Positions 6,592 to 13,209 of a DNA stretch of 22,395 nt are shown here, one piece after another (positions within the stretch are counted from its first letter, which is position 1; every line of letters begins with the position of its first letter). Under the pieces are notes generated by a model that was not told the DNA's origin, made no database searches, and worked only from the letters and a program-made list of their open reading frames with translations. Location: positions 1 through 22,395 of the forward strand of contig DASTPP010000250.1 of assembly GCA_035762175.1 (NCBI GenBank), given 5' to 3'. The stretch is from DASTPP01 sp035762175 (GTDB lineage: Bacteria > Myxococcota_A > Polyangia > Polyangiales > Polyangiaceae). The translations under genes and the position numbers were made by a program.

Positions 6592-7428
6592 TCAGACCGG
6601 CGGGGAGCGGCGGCGCAGGAAGGCGCCCACGGTGGCGACGAAGGGCTCGGGCAGCTCCATGTAAGGGGCGTGCCCGGCCTCCATGATCTCGAAGCGCTCG
6701 GCGCCCACCTCGCGCGCCAGGCGCTGGCCGAGCTGCGGCGGGTGCAGCGCGTCGGCGCGGCCCCAGACGACGAAGGTCGGGCGCTTGACGCGCGCCAGGC
6801 GCGCCATGGTCGGGCGGGTGTCGGCGAGGGCGTTCATGGTCGCGTACGCGCTCTCGCGCGCGGGCGGCGAGTTGAAGCGCTCGTAGAACCCGTCGATGCG
6901 CCCGAGGGGCATGGCGAAGCCGGGCGAGAAGATGCGATCGCGGAAGTAGCCGCGGAAGAGCGCGCGCCCGTAGAACTGCTTGAAGACGAGCCCGCCGAGC
7001 ACCGGCGCGTTCAGCAGGCCGCCGCGCGCGTGCGGGTAGACGAGCGGCGAGACCAGCACCAGCCGGTCGATGAGCTCGGGCCGCTCGGCCGCCAGGGCCA
7101 GCGCGATGGCGCCGCCCATGCCGTGGGCGATGACGTGCGCGCGGCCGAGGTCGAGCGCCGCGACCAGGTCGGTGACGCAGTCGGCGAAGGCCTCGACGCC
7201 GTAGTCGAAGCGCGCCGGCGGCGGCTTCTCGCTCTCGCCGAAGCCGGGCAGGTCGGGCATCACCAGGCGGAAGGCCCCGCGCAGGCCCGGCACGACGTCG
7301 TCGAAGGCGCGGTGGTCCATCAAAAAGTCGTGCAAGAGCAGGAGCGGCGGCCCTTCGCCTTCGCTCACCACGCGCAGGCGCACGCGCCGGGCGTTGACGT
7401 CTTGCACGCGAGCTTCGGGGGCGGCCAT
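6592..7428 (-). CDS. Alpha/beta-hydrolase-fold protein with Gly in place of the nucleophile Ser
   Basis: The 278-residue protein is a clear member of the alpha/beta hydrolase fold (Abhydrolase_1). It has LLLLHDFLMDHRAF (residues 29-42), MPDLPGFGESEKP (57-69), the nucleophile-elbow region HVIAHGMGGAIALALA (98-113), the acid VVWGRADALHPP (D226) and the base histidine EAGHAP (H253). The elbow normally reads G-x-S-x-G. Here it is H102-G103-M-G-G106, with the serine codon changed to GGC, so ordinary serine-hydrolase chemistry looks impossible. The acid and histidine remain, and so does the fold. A longer in-frame start at 7635 is open, but that extension has none of the GC-ending codon bias, so the ATG at 7428 is preferred. 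It is first in the operon with the peptide-type transporter. It may be a non-catalytic binding protein or use another mechanism. Confidence 0.85.
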   Translation of the reverse strand: MAAPEARVQDVNARRVRLRVVSEGEGPPLLLLHDFLMDHRAFDDVVPGLRGAFRLVMPDLPGFGESEKPPPARFDYGVEAFADCVTDLVAALDLGRAHVIAHGMGGAIALALAAERPELIDRLVLVSPLVYPHARGGLLNAPVLGGLVFKQFYGRALFRGYFRDRIFSPGFAMPLGRIDGFYERFNSPPARESAYATMNALADTRPTMARLARVKRPTFVVWGRADALHPPQLGQRLAREVGAERFEIMEAGHAPYMELPEPFVATVGAFLRRRSPPV

Positions 7429-7844
7429 GGCGGGGAGGGCCGCTAGTGTACTCAGCCTGAGCGCGTTGGGCGTACGGAGGGCGAGGTGGGTGCAAAGGCA
7501 CACTTCATGCCACGTCACCGAAATGTCGCAGGGGGCGCGATCGTGGCAGCTTGCCACAGGGGTCACGTTGCGAGCGCAGGTGGGAGGCGAAAAGCATAAG
7601 CAGCTCAATAACTTGGAGGGCACATTTGCCCCCAATTCGGGGGCGCGACGCGCGAGCTCAATCTTGACGAAGTATGTCCGGGCTTAGGCAAGGCTGAGCT
7701 GAAGAGAGGCTGGGTTAAGGGGCGATCTAAAAAAATTCTCACCGTTCCATTGACTGTCTTCTACTGAGTGGAATAGGGTCCGTCTCGTCAGGGCGACGGG
7801 ACGGCTCCCGAAGCCCTCTCCCCGAGCGAGGGGGGTGGTCTTCG
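7429..7844. other. Divergent intergenic region, locally AT-richer
   Basis: These 416 bases separate the minus-strand hydrolase/transporter operon from the plus-strand MerR-type gene. From about 7570 to 7780 the A+T content is clearly higher than anywhere else in the window. The stretch holds a short inverted repeat GTGGCA-GCT-TGCCAC (7543-7557), a hairpin GCCCCC-AATTC-GGGGGC (7628-7644), a repeated AGCTCAAT word on both sides of that hairpin, and a sigma70-like promoter pointing right (7750-7778). On the minus strand, TACACT (7450-7445) could be a -10 for the hydrolase gene, without a good -35. I see no convincing gene inside. Confidence 0.6.
7750..7778 (+). promoter_or_regulatory. Sigma70-like promoter of the MerR-type gene
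   Basis: TTGACT at 7750-7755 is followed by AATAGG or ATAGGG (about 7772-7778) at 16-17 bases. The -35 is one base from consensus, while the -10 is weak. Transcription would start near 7785, giving a leader of about 60 bases before the ATG at 7845. The position in an AT-rich pocket and the orientation make it plausible. Confidence 0.45.
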
Positions 7845-8360
7845 ATGTCCGAGCTGCTCGACGAAGCCAGCCTTGTGCGCATCGAGCGCGAACACCCGGA
7901 CGGGCTCACGTCGCAGCAGATTCTTGCCCTGCTCGAGCAGGCCCAGGTCAACTTTAGCGAGGCGTCTCTTCGCAAGTACGTCCAACTCGGGCTCCTGCCG
8001 CGCAGCGTGCGGGTGGGGCGCAAGGGCAAGCACCAGGGCTCGCAGGGGCTGTACCCGGCGAGCGTGGTGCGGCAGATCGTGCGCATTCGCGCGATGATGG
8101 CGCAGAATTATACGATCGAGCAGATTCAAAAAGAGTTTCTCTTCGTCCGCGGCGAAATCGAAGAACTGGAGCGGTTGCTGTCGAAGATCTTTCAGACCCT
8201 CGAGGGGTCGCTGGCCGAGGCGGCGTCCGAGCCCGTCCGGCGGGCCCTCATGGCCGAGCTCGCGGGCGCGCGGGCGTCGGCCCGCGACCTGACCGAGCGG
8301 CTGGTCTCGATCGAGGGCCGGCTCGTCACCAAGGCGCGCGTCGAGCGCGCCGCGGGCTGA
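7845..8360 (+). CDS. MerR-type DNA-binding regulator
   Basis: The 171-residue protein has GAGGGGGG (7829-7835) as ribosome-binding site. Residues 20-100 form a MerR-like winged helix: LTSQQILALLEQ, then FSEASLRKYVQLGLLPRSVR, a basic wing GRKGKHQGSQGLYP, and VVRQIVRIRAMMAQNYTIEQIQ. Residues 105-165 look like a long helix or coiled coil suitable for dimer formation. There is no effector-binding domain (no cysteine metal site, no B12 or multidrug-binding region). The HTH begins about 20 residues later than in classical MerR proteins and lacks the usual IGELAKRTGV start. It is followed after 188 bases by the sigma-region-4-like gene. Targets are unknown, and autoregulation through the inverted repeats upstream is possible. 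Confidence 0.85.
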   Translation: MSELLDEASLVRIEREHPDGLTSQQILALLEQAQVNFSEASLRKYVQLGLLPRSVRVGRKGKHQGSQGLYPASVVRQIVRIRAMMAQNYTIEQIQKEFLFVRGEIEELERLLSKIFQTLEGSLAEAASEPVRRALMAELAGARASARDLTERLVSIEGRLVTKARVERAAG

Positions 8361-8411
8361 GGCCGGGCGCCGCGCCTTTCGATTTATCTTTTCCAAATTA
8401 AGCCGAAACAC

Positions 8412-8444
8412 CGCGCCCCGGGGGGCCTAATTCCCCGGGGCGCG
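8412..8444 (+). terminator. Strong hairpin after the MerR-type gene, terminator-like
   Basis: A perfect 12-bp inverted repeat, CGCGCCCCGGGG (8412-8423) and CCCCGGGGCGCG (8433-8444), is separated by a 9-base AT-containing loop. It lies 50 bases after the stop at 8360 and 105 bases before the next start. No T-run follows, so it may be a Rho-independent-like terminator of a GC-rich genome, an attenuator or an operator. An AT-rich patch (8381-8402) lies just upstream. Confidence 0.45.
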
Positions 8445-8548
8445 CGCGTGTTGTGCGCGCCGCGGGCCCGGGTGGGAGGGCCGCGCGGGGCGCCGAAATG
8501 TCCGCATTGCTGCCTGGGGTCGGGTCGGGTCCATTCGGGAGGTGCACA

Positions 8549-9241
8549 ATGAGCGCGAACAAGGCGGAGGGGCTTTTGAACACGGGATCGCTGGGCGGCG
8601 CGGCCGCCGGTGCCGCGACGGACGGGGCCCTCGCCCTCGCCGTCGAGCCCGAAGGCGACCTCCCCATCACGCGCGAGCAGCGGCGCTCGCGCCGCAAGCG
8701 CGCGGTGCGCGCCCGCACCATCAGCGTCAAGCGCATGACCAAGCGCGAGCTCGAGATGGGGCGCCTGCTCTACCCCGAGAACGATTACGAGCGCCCGAAG
8801 ACGCGGTCCGACTGCGCGAACGGCCCCCGACCCTGCCCCTTCGTCTCGTGCACGCACCACCTTTATCTCGACGTCTCGGCCCGCACCGGCGCCATCAAGC
8901 TCAACTTCCCCGACCTCGAGGTCGAAGACATGAAAGAGAGCTGCGCCCTCGACATCGCCGACCGCGGCGGCACCACGCTCGAGGAGGTGGGGGCGATCAT
9001 GAACCTGACCCGCGAGCGCATCCGCCAGCTCGAGGTCAAGGCGCTCGCGAAGCTGACGGCGCTGCAGGAGATGGAGTCGCTGCGGGACTTTGTCGACGAG
9101 GGCCCGGTCGGCAAGCGCCGGCTGCCGCTGCTGGTCGGCGGGCCGCGCGCGGGCGCCGACGAGGGCGAGGGCGAGGGCGACGAGGGCGAGGACGAGGGCG
9201 ACGAGGACGGGGGCGACGCGCTCGACCTCGCCTGCGACTGA
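8549..9241 (+). CDS. Sigma-region-4-like DNA-binding protein with cysteine cluster and acidic tail
   Basis: The 230-residue protein starts at an ATG preceded by GGGAGGTG (8538-8544). Longer in-frame starts at 8498 and 8453 lack such a site. Residues 42-66 are very basic. Residues 75-110 carry Y-PENDY, then C89-x6-C96-x4-C101-x-HH followed by LYLDV. Residues 115-135 read AIKLNFPDLEVEDMKESCALD, taken in part, with a fourth cysteine at C132. Residues 140-169 match the sigma70 region 4 helix-turn-helix: TLEEVGAIMNLTRERIRQLE and following. From about 195 the tail is almost all Asp, Glu and Gly. There is no sigma region 2, so this is not a complete sigma factor. I recall similar proteins with the CPFVSC motif in Myxococcota genomes, without known function. 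The cysteines and histidines could bind zinc or an iron-sulfur cluster. It lies 92 bases before purH. Confidence 0.85.
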   Translation: MSANKAEGLLNTGSLGGAAAGAATDGALALAVEPEGDLPITREQRRSRRKRAVRARTISVKRMTKRELEMGRLLYPENDYERPKTRSDCANGPRPCPFVSCTHHLYLDVSARTGAIKLNFPDLEVEDMKESCALDIADRGGTTLEEVGAIMNLTRERIRQLEVKALAKLTALQEMESLRDFVDEGPVGKRRLPLLVGGPRAGADEGEGEGDEGEDEGDEDGGDALDLACD

Positions 9242-9333
9242 GCGCCGGGGCGTACGGCCCGGTAGGTAGAGAAGAGGGGGGCGCGGGGCCGCGCCCCTTG
9301 CCTCGCGGGGCGGAAGGGGGCATGGGGCCGGCC

Positions 9334-10893
9334 ATGCCCATCCAGCGCGCCCTGCTCTCGGTGTCCGACAAGACCGGCCTCGTCGCCTTCGCGCGCGCCC
9401 TCGCGGCCCGCGGCGTCGAGCTGCTCTCGACCGGCGGCACGGCGCGGGCGCTCGGCGAGGCGGGGCTCAGGGTGCGGGCGGTCGAAGACTACGCGGGCTC
9501 GCCCGAGGTGATGGGCGGCCGGGTCAAGACGCTGCACCCGCGGGTGCACGGGGGCATTCTGGCGCGCGCGGGCGTCGACGACGACGACCTCAAGCGCCTC
9601 GGCGCCGAGGCCATCGACCTCGTCGTGGTCAACCTCTACCCCTTCGAGGCGACGCGCCTCAAGCCGGGCGCGACGCACGACGAGATCGTCGAGAACATCG
9701 ACATCGGCGGCCCCGCGATGGTGCGCAGCGCGGCGAAGAACCACGACCGCGTCGCCGTCGTGTGCGACCCGTGCGACTACGGCCGCGTGCTCGACGCGCT
9801 CGCCGAGGCGGGCGAGGTGCCGGCCGCGCTGCGCGCCGAGCTCGCCGCCAAGGCCTTCGCCCACACGGCCGCCTACGACGGCGCCATCGCCGGCTACCTC
9901 TCGGGCCGCGGCGAGGGCCCGGCCGAGCCCGCGCCGCACCCGCGCCACCTGACGCTCTCGTACGAGCTCGCGTACGGGCTGCGCTACGGCGAGAACCCCC
10001 ACCAGCGCGCCGCGTTCTACCGCGAGCGCGTCGCCCGCCCGGGCGAACTCGCGTTCGCCGAGGGGCTCGGCGCCGGCGGCAAGGAGCTCTCGTTCAACAA
10101 CCTCATCGACGCCGAGGCCGCCCTCGCCGCCGTGCGCGAGTTCGACGCCCCCGCCGCCGTCGTCGTCAAGCACACCAACCCCTGCGGGGTCGCGCAAGGC
10201 GCCACGCTCGAAGAGGCCTTCCGCCGCGCCCGCGCCGCCGACGAGGTCTCGGCCTTCGGCGGCATCGTCGCCCTCAACGGCCCGGTCACCGGCCCCGTCG
10301 CCCGGGCGCTCGCCGAGACCTTCCTCGAGTGCGTCGTCGCCCCTTCGTTCGACGACGAGGCGCTCGCGGCGCTGCGGGCGAAGAAGAACCTGCGCCTGCT
10401 CGCGACCGGGGCGGCCCCCGCGGGCGCGGCGCCCGGGCTCGACCTCAAGCGCGTCTCGGGCGGCCTCGTCGTGCAAGAGCGCGACGCGACCGCGCGGGGC
10501 GAGGTCGGCGCGGGGCGCGTCGTCAGCCGGCGCGCGCCGACCGAGGCCGAGCTCGACGATTTGGACTTCGCCTGGCGCGTCTGCAAGCACGTCAAGTCGA
10601 ACGCCATCGTCCTCGCCCGCGGCGGCGCCACCGCGGGCGTCGGCGCCGGCCAGATGTCGCGCGTCGAGAGCGTGCGCATCGCCTGCGCGAAGGCGGGCGA
10701 GGCGGCGCGGGGCGCCGCGCTCGCCTCCGACGCGTTCTTCCCGTTCGCCGACGGCGTCGAGGAGGCCCTGCGCCAGGGCGTCACCGCCTTCGTGCAGCCC
10801 GGCGGCAGCGTCCGCGACCAGGAGGTCATCGACGCCGTCGACCGCGCCGGCGCCGCCATGGTGTTCACCGGCGTGCGCCACTTCCGGCACTGA
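9334..10893 (+). CDS. purH: Bifunctional AICAR transformylase / IMP cyclohydrolase
   Basis: The 519-residue enzyme catalyses the last two steps of de novo purine synthesis in the cytoplasm. It formylates AICAR with 10-formyl-tetrahydrofolate and closes the ring to IMP. The N-terminal cyclohydrolase domain (MGS-like fold) shows ALLSVSDKTG, LLSTGGTARAL (S32-T35) and VMGGRVKTLHPRVHGGILAR. The transformylase domain has YGENPHQ and the catalytic KHTNPCG (K279, H280), followed by EVSAFGGIVALN and HVKSNAIVLA. The C-terminus GVRHFRH is typical. Length matches the family (about 510-530). An in-frame ATG at 9322 would add MGPA. I prefer 9334, which begins at the conserved start and has a G-run at good spacing, but the choice is open. 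No other purine gene is in the window. Confidence 0.97.
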   Translation: MPIQRALLSVSDKTGLVAFARALAARGVELLSTGGTARALGEAGLRVRAVEDYAGSPEVMGGRVKTLHPRVHGGILARAGVDDDDLKRLGAEAIDLVVVNLYPFEATRLKPGATHDEIVENIDIGGPAMVRSAAKNHDRVAVVCDPCDYGRVLDALAEAGEVPAALRAELAAKAFAHTAAYDGAIAGYLSGRGEGPAEPAPHPRHLTLSYELAYGLRYGENPHQRAAFYRERVARPGELAFAEGLGAGGKELSFNNLIDAEAALAAVREFDAPAAVVVKHTNPCGVAQGATLEEAFRRARAADEVSAFGGIVALNGPVTGPVARALAETFLECVVAPSFDDEALAALRAKKNLRLLATGAAPAGAAPGLDLKRVSGGLVVQERDATARGEVGAGRVVSRRAPTEAELDDLDFAWRVCKHVKSNAIVLARGGATAGVGAGQMSRVESVRIACAKAGEAARGAALASDAFFPFADGVEEALRQGVTAFVQPGGSVRDQEVIDAVDRAGAAMVFTGVRHFRH

Positions 10894-10931
10894 CGCGCCG
10901 GCGGGCGCTCCCGCCCCGCGGCCCGGGGGCG

Positions 10932-10951
10932 GGCCGGCCAGGGCGCCGGCC
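10932..10951. terminator. Hairpin between convergent purH and trmH-like gene
   Basis: GGCCGGC (10932-10938) and GCCGGCC (10945-10951) form a perfect 7-bp inverted repeat with a 6-base loop in the 77-base gap between two converging genes. There is no T-run, so a terminator role rests on position only. Confidence 0.3.
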
Positions 10952-10970
10952 GGCCGATGGGGCCGGCGTT

Positions 10971-11774
10971 CTAGCGGCCCCGCAGCGCGTAGAGCGCGAT
11001 GCCGCAGGCGACCGCGACGTTGAGCGAGTCGAAGCCCTCGGCCATCGGCACGCGCACGGTCCGCAGGCGCGCGAGCAGCGGCGCGGGCAGCCCCGGCCCC
11101 TCGGCGCCCAGCACGATGGCCCGGCGCGGCCCGAGCGGGCCGAGCGCGTCGAGCGCCTCGGCGCCCCCGGGCGAGAGGGCGAGCACCTCGTAGCCCTCGG
11201 CCTCGAGCAGGTCGACGAGCTCGGCGCCGCCCGGGACGCGGGCGAAGGGCACGACGAGGGCGCCGCCCACCGAGACGCGCACCGCCTTGCGGTAGAGCGG
11301 GTCGCAGCTCACCGGATCGAGGAAGACGGCCCGGGCCCCGAACGCCGCGGCGTTGCGGAAGACGGCTCCGACGTTGTCGTGGTTGTTGACGCCCACGAGC
11401 CCGATCGCGGCGCCCGGGCCCGCGGCCGCGGCGAGCGCGCGCGGGTCGCCGGGCTCGCCCCGCTCGGCGAGCGCGAGCACGCCCCGGTGCATGGGGAAGC
11501 CCACCAGCGCGTCGACCGCGGCCTGCGGCGCGACGAAGGCGGGCACCTCGGGCGGCAGCGCGGCGAGGACGTCGCCGAGCTTGGCGACGCGGCCCTCGGC
11601 GAGCAGCACCGAGCGCGGCCGGAAGCGCCCGCGCGCGGCGAGCACGCGCAGCACCACCTCGCCCTCGACGACGAAGGCGCCCTCGCGCGCCTTCAGCTCG
11701 CGGTCGCGCACGTCGCGGTAGGGCCCGAGGCGCGGATCGTCGGCGCGCTCGACGCGCACGATCGTGGCGGCCAA
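10971..11774 (-). CDS. SpoU/TrmH-family RNA methyltransferase
   Basis: The 267-residue protein is an SPOUT-class 2'-O-methyltransferase acting on tRNA or rRNA with S-adenosylmethionine. A substrate-binding N-terminal domain (residues 1-100, with AFVVEGEVVLRVLAA and MHRGVLAL) precedes the knotted catalytic domain. Its three motifs are present: NNHDNVGAVFRNAAAFGA (N134, R140, N141), LGAEGPGLP near 223-231, and VPMAEGFDSLNVAVACGIAL near 242-261. The start is TTG at 11774, four bases after the stop of the DUF1343 gene. An in-frame GTG at 11759 is an alternative. The exact target nucleotide cannot be read. It forms a two-gene unit with the upstream NamZ-like gene, which suggests shared transcription rather than shared function. 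Confidence 0.9.
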   Translation of the reverse strand: MAATIVRVERADDPRLGPYRDVRDRELKAREGAFVVEGEVVLRVLAARGRFRPRSVLLAEGRVAKLGDVLAALPPEVPAFVAPQAAVDALVGFPMHRGVLALAERGEPGDPRALAAAAGPGAAIGLVGVNNHDNVGAVFRNAAAFGARAVFLDPVSCDPLYRKAVRVSVGGALVVPFARVPGGAELVDLLEAEGYEVLALSPGGAEALDALGPLGPRRAIVLGAEGPGLPAPLLARLRTVRVPMAEGFDSLNVAVACGIALYALRGR

Positions 11775-11778
11775 GGGC

Positions 11779-12990
11779 TCAGCCCCAGCAGGCCGCGCGC
11801 GCGACCGCCTCGCGCGCGGCGCGCATTTCGTCGGCCCAGCCGGCGGGCGGCGCCGAGAGGCGGCGGGCGAGCTCGGCCGGGTCGTCGCCGGCGAGCACGG
11901 CCCGGCGCGCCTCGTCGCCGCCCGTCAGGAGGTCGAAGGCGAGCCGGTCGCTGACGAACTCGTAGGGCTCGGTTCGAAAGGCGAAGTGCTCGGGGTGCGC
12001 CCGGGCGGCGTAGCCGATGAGGGCGAGGTACGTCGCGTAAGGCCGGAACGCGACCGGGTCGGTCACGTGCACCTGCACGCCGCCGCAGACGGCCCCCGCG
12101 TGCTTGTCGAACATGGGCCGGAAGGTGATGGGCCGGGCGACGAAGCCCGCGAGGCCCGAGCCGGCGAGCGCGGCGGCGAGGCGCCGGGCGTCGAGCCAGG
12201 GCGCGCCGAGGCACTCGAAGGGGCGCGTCAGCCCCCGGCCCTCGGACAGGTTGGTGCCCTCGAGCAGGCAGCCGCCCGGGTAGACGAGCGCGGTGTCGGC
12301 GGTGGGCATGTTGGGCGAGGTCGGCACGAAGGGGCGGTCCCAGGCGGGGGCGCCCTCGGCGGGCACGCCGGCGGCCTCGACGATCGAGAGCGCGCCCGCT
12401 TCGCCGAGGGGCAGGCCCTCGAGGGCGGCCGAGCGGGCGACGATCTCGGCCGGCGTCAGCCCGTGGCGCACGGGCAGGGGTTCGAGGCCGACGAACGAAA
12501 GGTACTCGGGCCGCTGCAGGGGCCCCTCGCAGCGGGCGGGGTCGGCGCCGAGCGGGTTCGGGCGGTCGAGCAGGACGACGTGCACGCCCGCGCGCGCGGC
12601 CGCCCGCAGGGCGAGCAGGGCCGTCCAGACGAAGGTGTAGTAGCGGGCGCCGACGTCGGCGAGATCGATGACGAGCGCCGAGAGGCCCGCGAGGTGCTCG
12701 GGCCGGGGCGAGAGCGAGGCGAGGTCGTCGCCGTAGAGGCTGACGATGCGCGCCCCCGTCCGCTCGTCGCGCGCGTCGGCGACGCCGACCATGTACTGCG
12801 CCTCGCCGCCGTAACCGTGCTCGGGGCCGAAGAGCGCCCCGAAGCGCGCGCCCTCGGCCGCGAGCACGTCGGCGGCGTGGCGGAACGCGCGGTCGACGCT
12901 GGCCGGGTGGGCGAGCAGGCCGATGGGGCCCTCGCGCAGGCGCGAGAGCAGGCGGGGCAGGCGGGGGAGGCGGTCGAGTCCGACGAGCAC
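11779..12990 (-). CDS. NamZ-like DUF1343 protein, putative exo-N-acetylmuramidase
   Basis: The 403-residue protein belongs to DUF1343 (PF07075), the family of the exo-beta-N-acetylmuramidase NamZ that removes terminal N-acetylmuramic acid from peptidoglycan fragments. Conserved stretches are GPIGLLAHPASVDRAF, then FGPEHGYGGEAQ, VIDLADVGARYYTFVWT, LLDRPNPLGA, SPNMPTADTALVYPGGCLLE and GTNLSEGRGLTRPFE. The start is GTG at 12990, and no signal peptide precedes the domain. The protein should therefore stay in the cytoplasm unless it is exported by another route. The characterised Bacillus enzyme is secreted. It is divergent from glpK and followed at once by the RNA methyltransferase. The family assignment is strong, but the exact substrate is inferred. 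Confidence 0.9.
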   Translation of the reverse strand: MLVGLDRLPRLPRLLSRLREGPIGLLAHPASVDRAFRHAADVLAAEGARFGALFGPEHGYGGEAQYMVGVADARDERTGARIVSLYGDDLASLSPRPEHLAGLSALVIDLADVGARYYTFVWTALLALRAAARAGVHVVLLDRPNPLGADPARCEGPLQRPEYLSFVGLEPLPVRHGLTPAEIVARSAALEGLPLGEAGALSIVEAAGVPAEGAPAWDRPFVPTSPNMPTADTALVYPGGCLLEGTNLSEGRGLTRPFECLGAPWLDARRLAAALAGSGLAGFVARPITFRPMFDKHAGAVCGGVQVHVTDPVAFRPYATYLALIGYAARAHPEHFAFRTEPYEFVSDRLAFDLLTGGDEARRAVLAGDDPAELARRLSAPPAGWADEMRAAREAVARAACWG

Positions 12991-13027
12991 GGGCCGAGCC
13001 TAGCCCCGAAGGGGGCGCGACGCGCCG

Positions 13028-13057
13028 TTGACAAGCACCCGCCTTCGCGCCGATGGT
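13028..13057 (+). promoter_or_regulatory. Possible promoter for glpK
   Basis: A perfect -35 hexamer, TTGACA (13028-13033), lies in the 219-base divergent region. The best -10 at 18 bases is GATGGT (13052-13057), which is poor. The leader would be about 145 bases long and would include the inverted repeat at 13141-13160. Confidence 0.3.
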
Positions 13058-13140
13058 CGCCCTCGGGCGCCGACCGGGCCCCGCCTCGGGGGGCCGGGGC
13101 CGCGGTCGCGCGGCCCGAACGTCGACGAATTTTTCTTCGC

Positions 13141-13160
13141 GGGCCGAAGGTCTTCGGCCC
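13141..13160. promoter_or_regulatory. Perfect inverted repeat upstream of glpK
   Basis: GGGCCGAAG (13141-13149) and CTTCGGCCC (13152-13160) are exactly complementary, with only two bases between. The element is 50 bases before the glpK start and 150 bases before the divergent DUF1343 start. A T-run (13130-13134) lies just before it. It could be an operator for a dimeric regulator or a leader hairpin. It is not a normal terminator for either direction. Confidence 0.5.
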
Positions 13161-13209
13161 TCCGACCACAGAGGTGGGCGCGAAGGCCCGCCGCCCCGAA
13201 AGCCCCGCC

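Noticed and set aside
7429..7635. N-terminal extension of the hydrolase-fold gene from an ATG at 7635
   Set aside because: The 69 extra residues are cysteine-rich, lack GC-ending codon bias and lie in the AT-richer intergenic region. The fold begins right after the ATG at 7428.
7628..7644. Hairpin GCCCCC-AATTC-GGGGGC as an intrinsic terminator
   Set aside because: No gene ends nearby on either strand and no T-run follows in either direction.
9155..9225. GGGCGA-rich repeat near the end of the sigma-4-like gene considered as a separate DNA repeat
   Set aside because: It is the codon repetition of the Asp/Glu/Gly tail (GAG/GGC/GAC), not an independent element.
8542..9333. Long N-terminal extension of PurH in the same frame
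   Set aside because: It overlaps the sigma-4-like gene in another frame and is Arg-rich without a domain. PurH proteins begin at the conserved ALLSVSDK region.
8863..10890. 675-residue minus-strand frame opposite purH
   Set aside because: It is Ala/Gly/Arg/Val-rich, antiparallel to a gene with clear catalytic motifs, and has no motif of its own.
11764..13209. Long plus-strand open frame leading into glycerol kinase
   Set aside because: It is the complement of the DUF1343 gene, and glycerol kinase begins at its ATP-binding motif after 13210.
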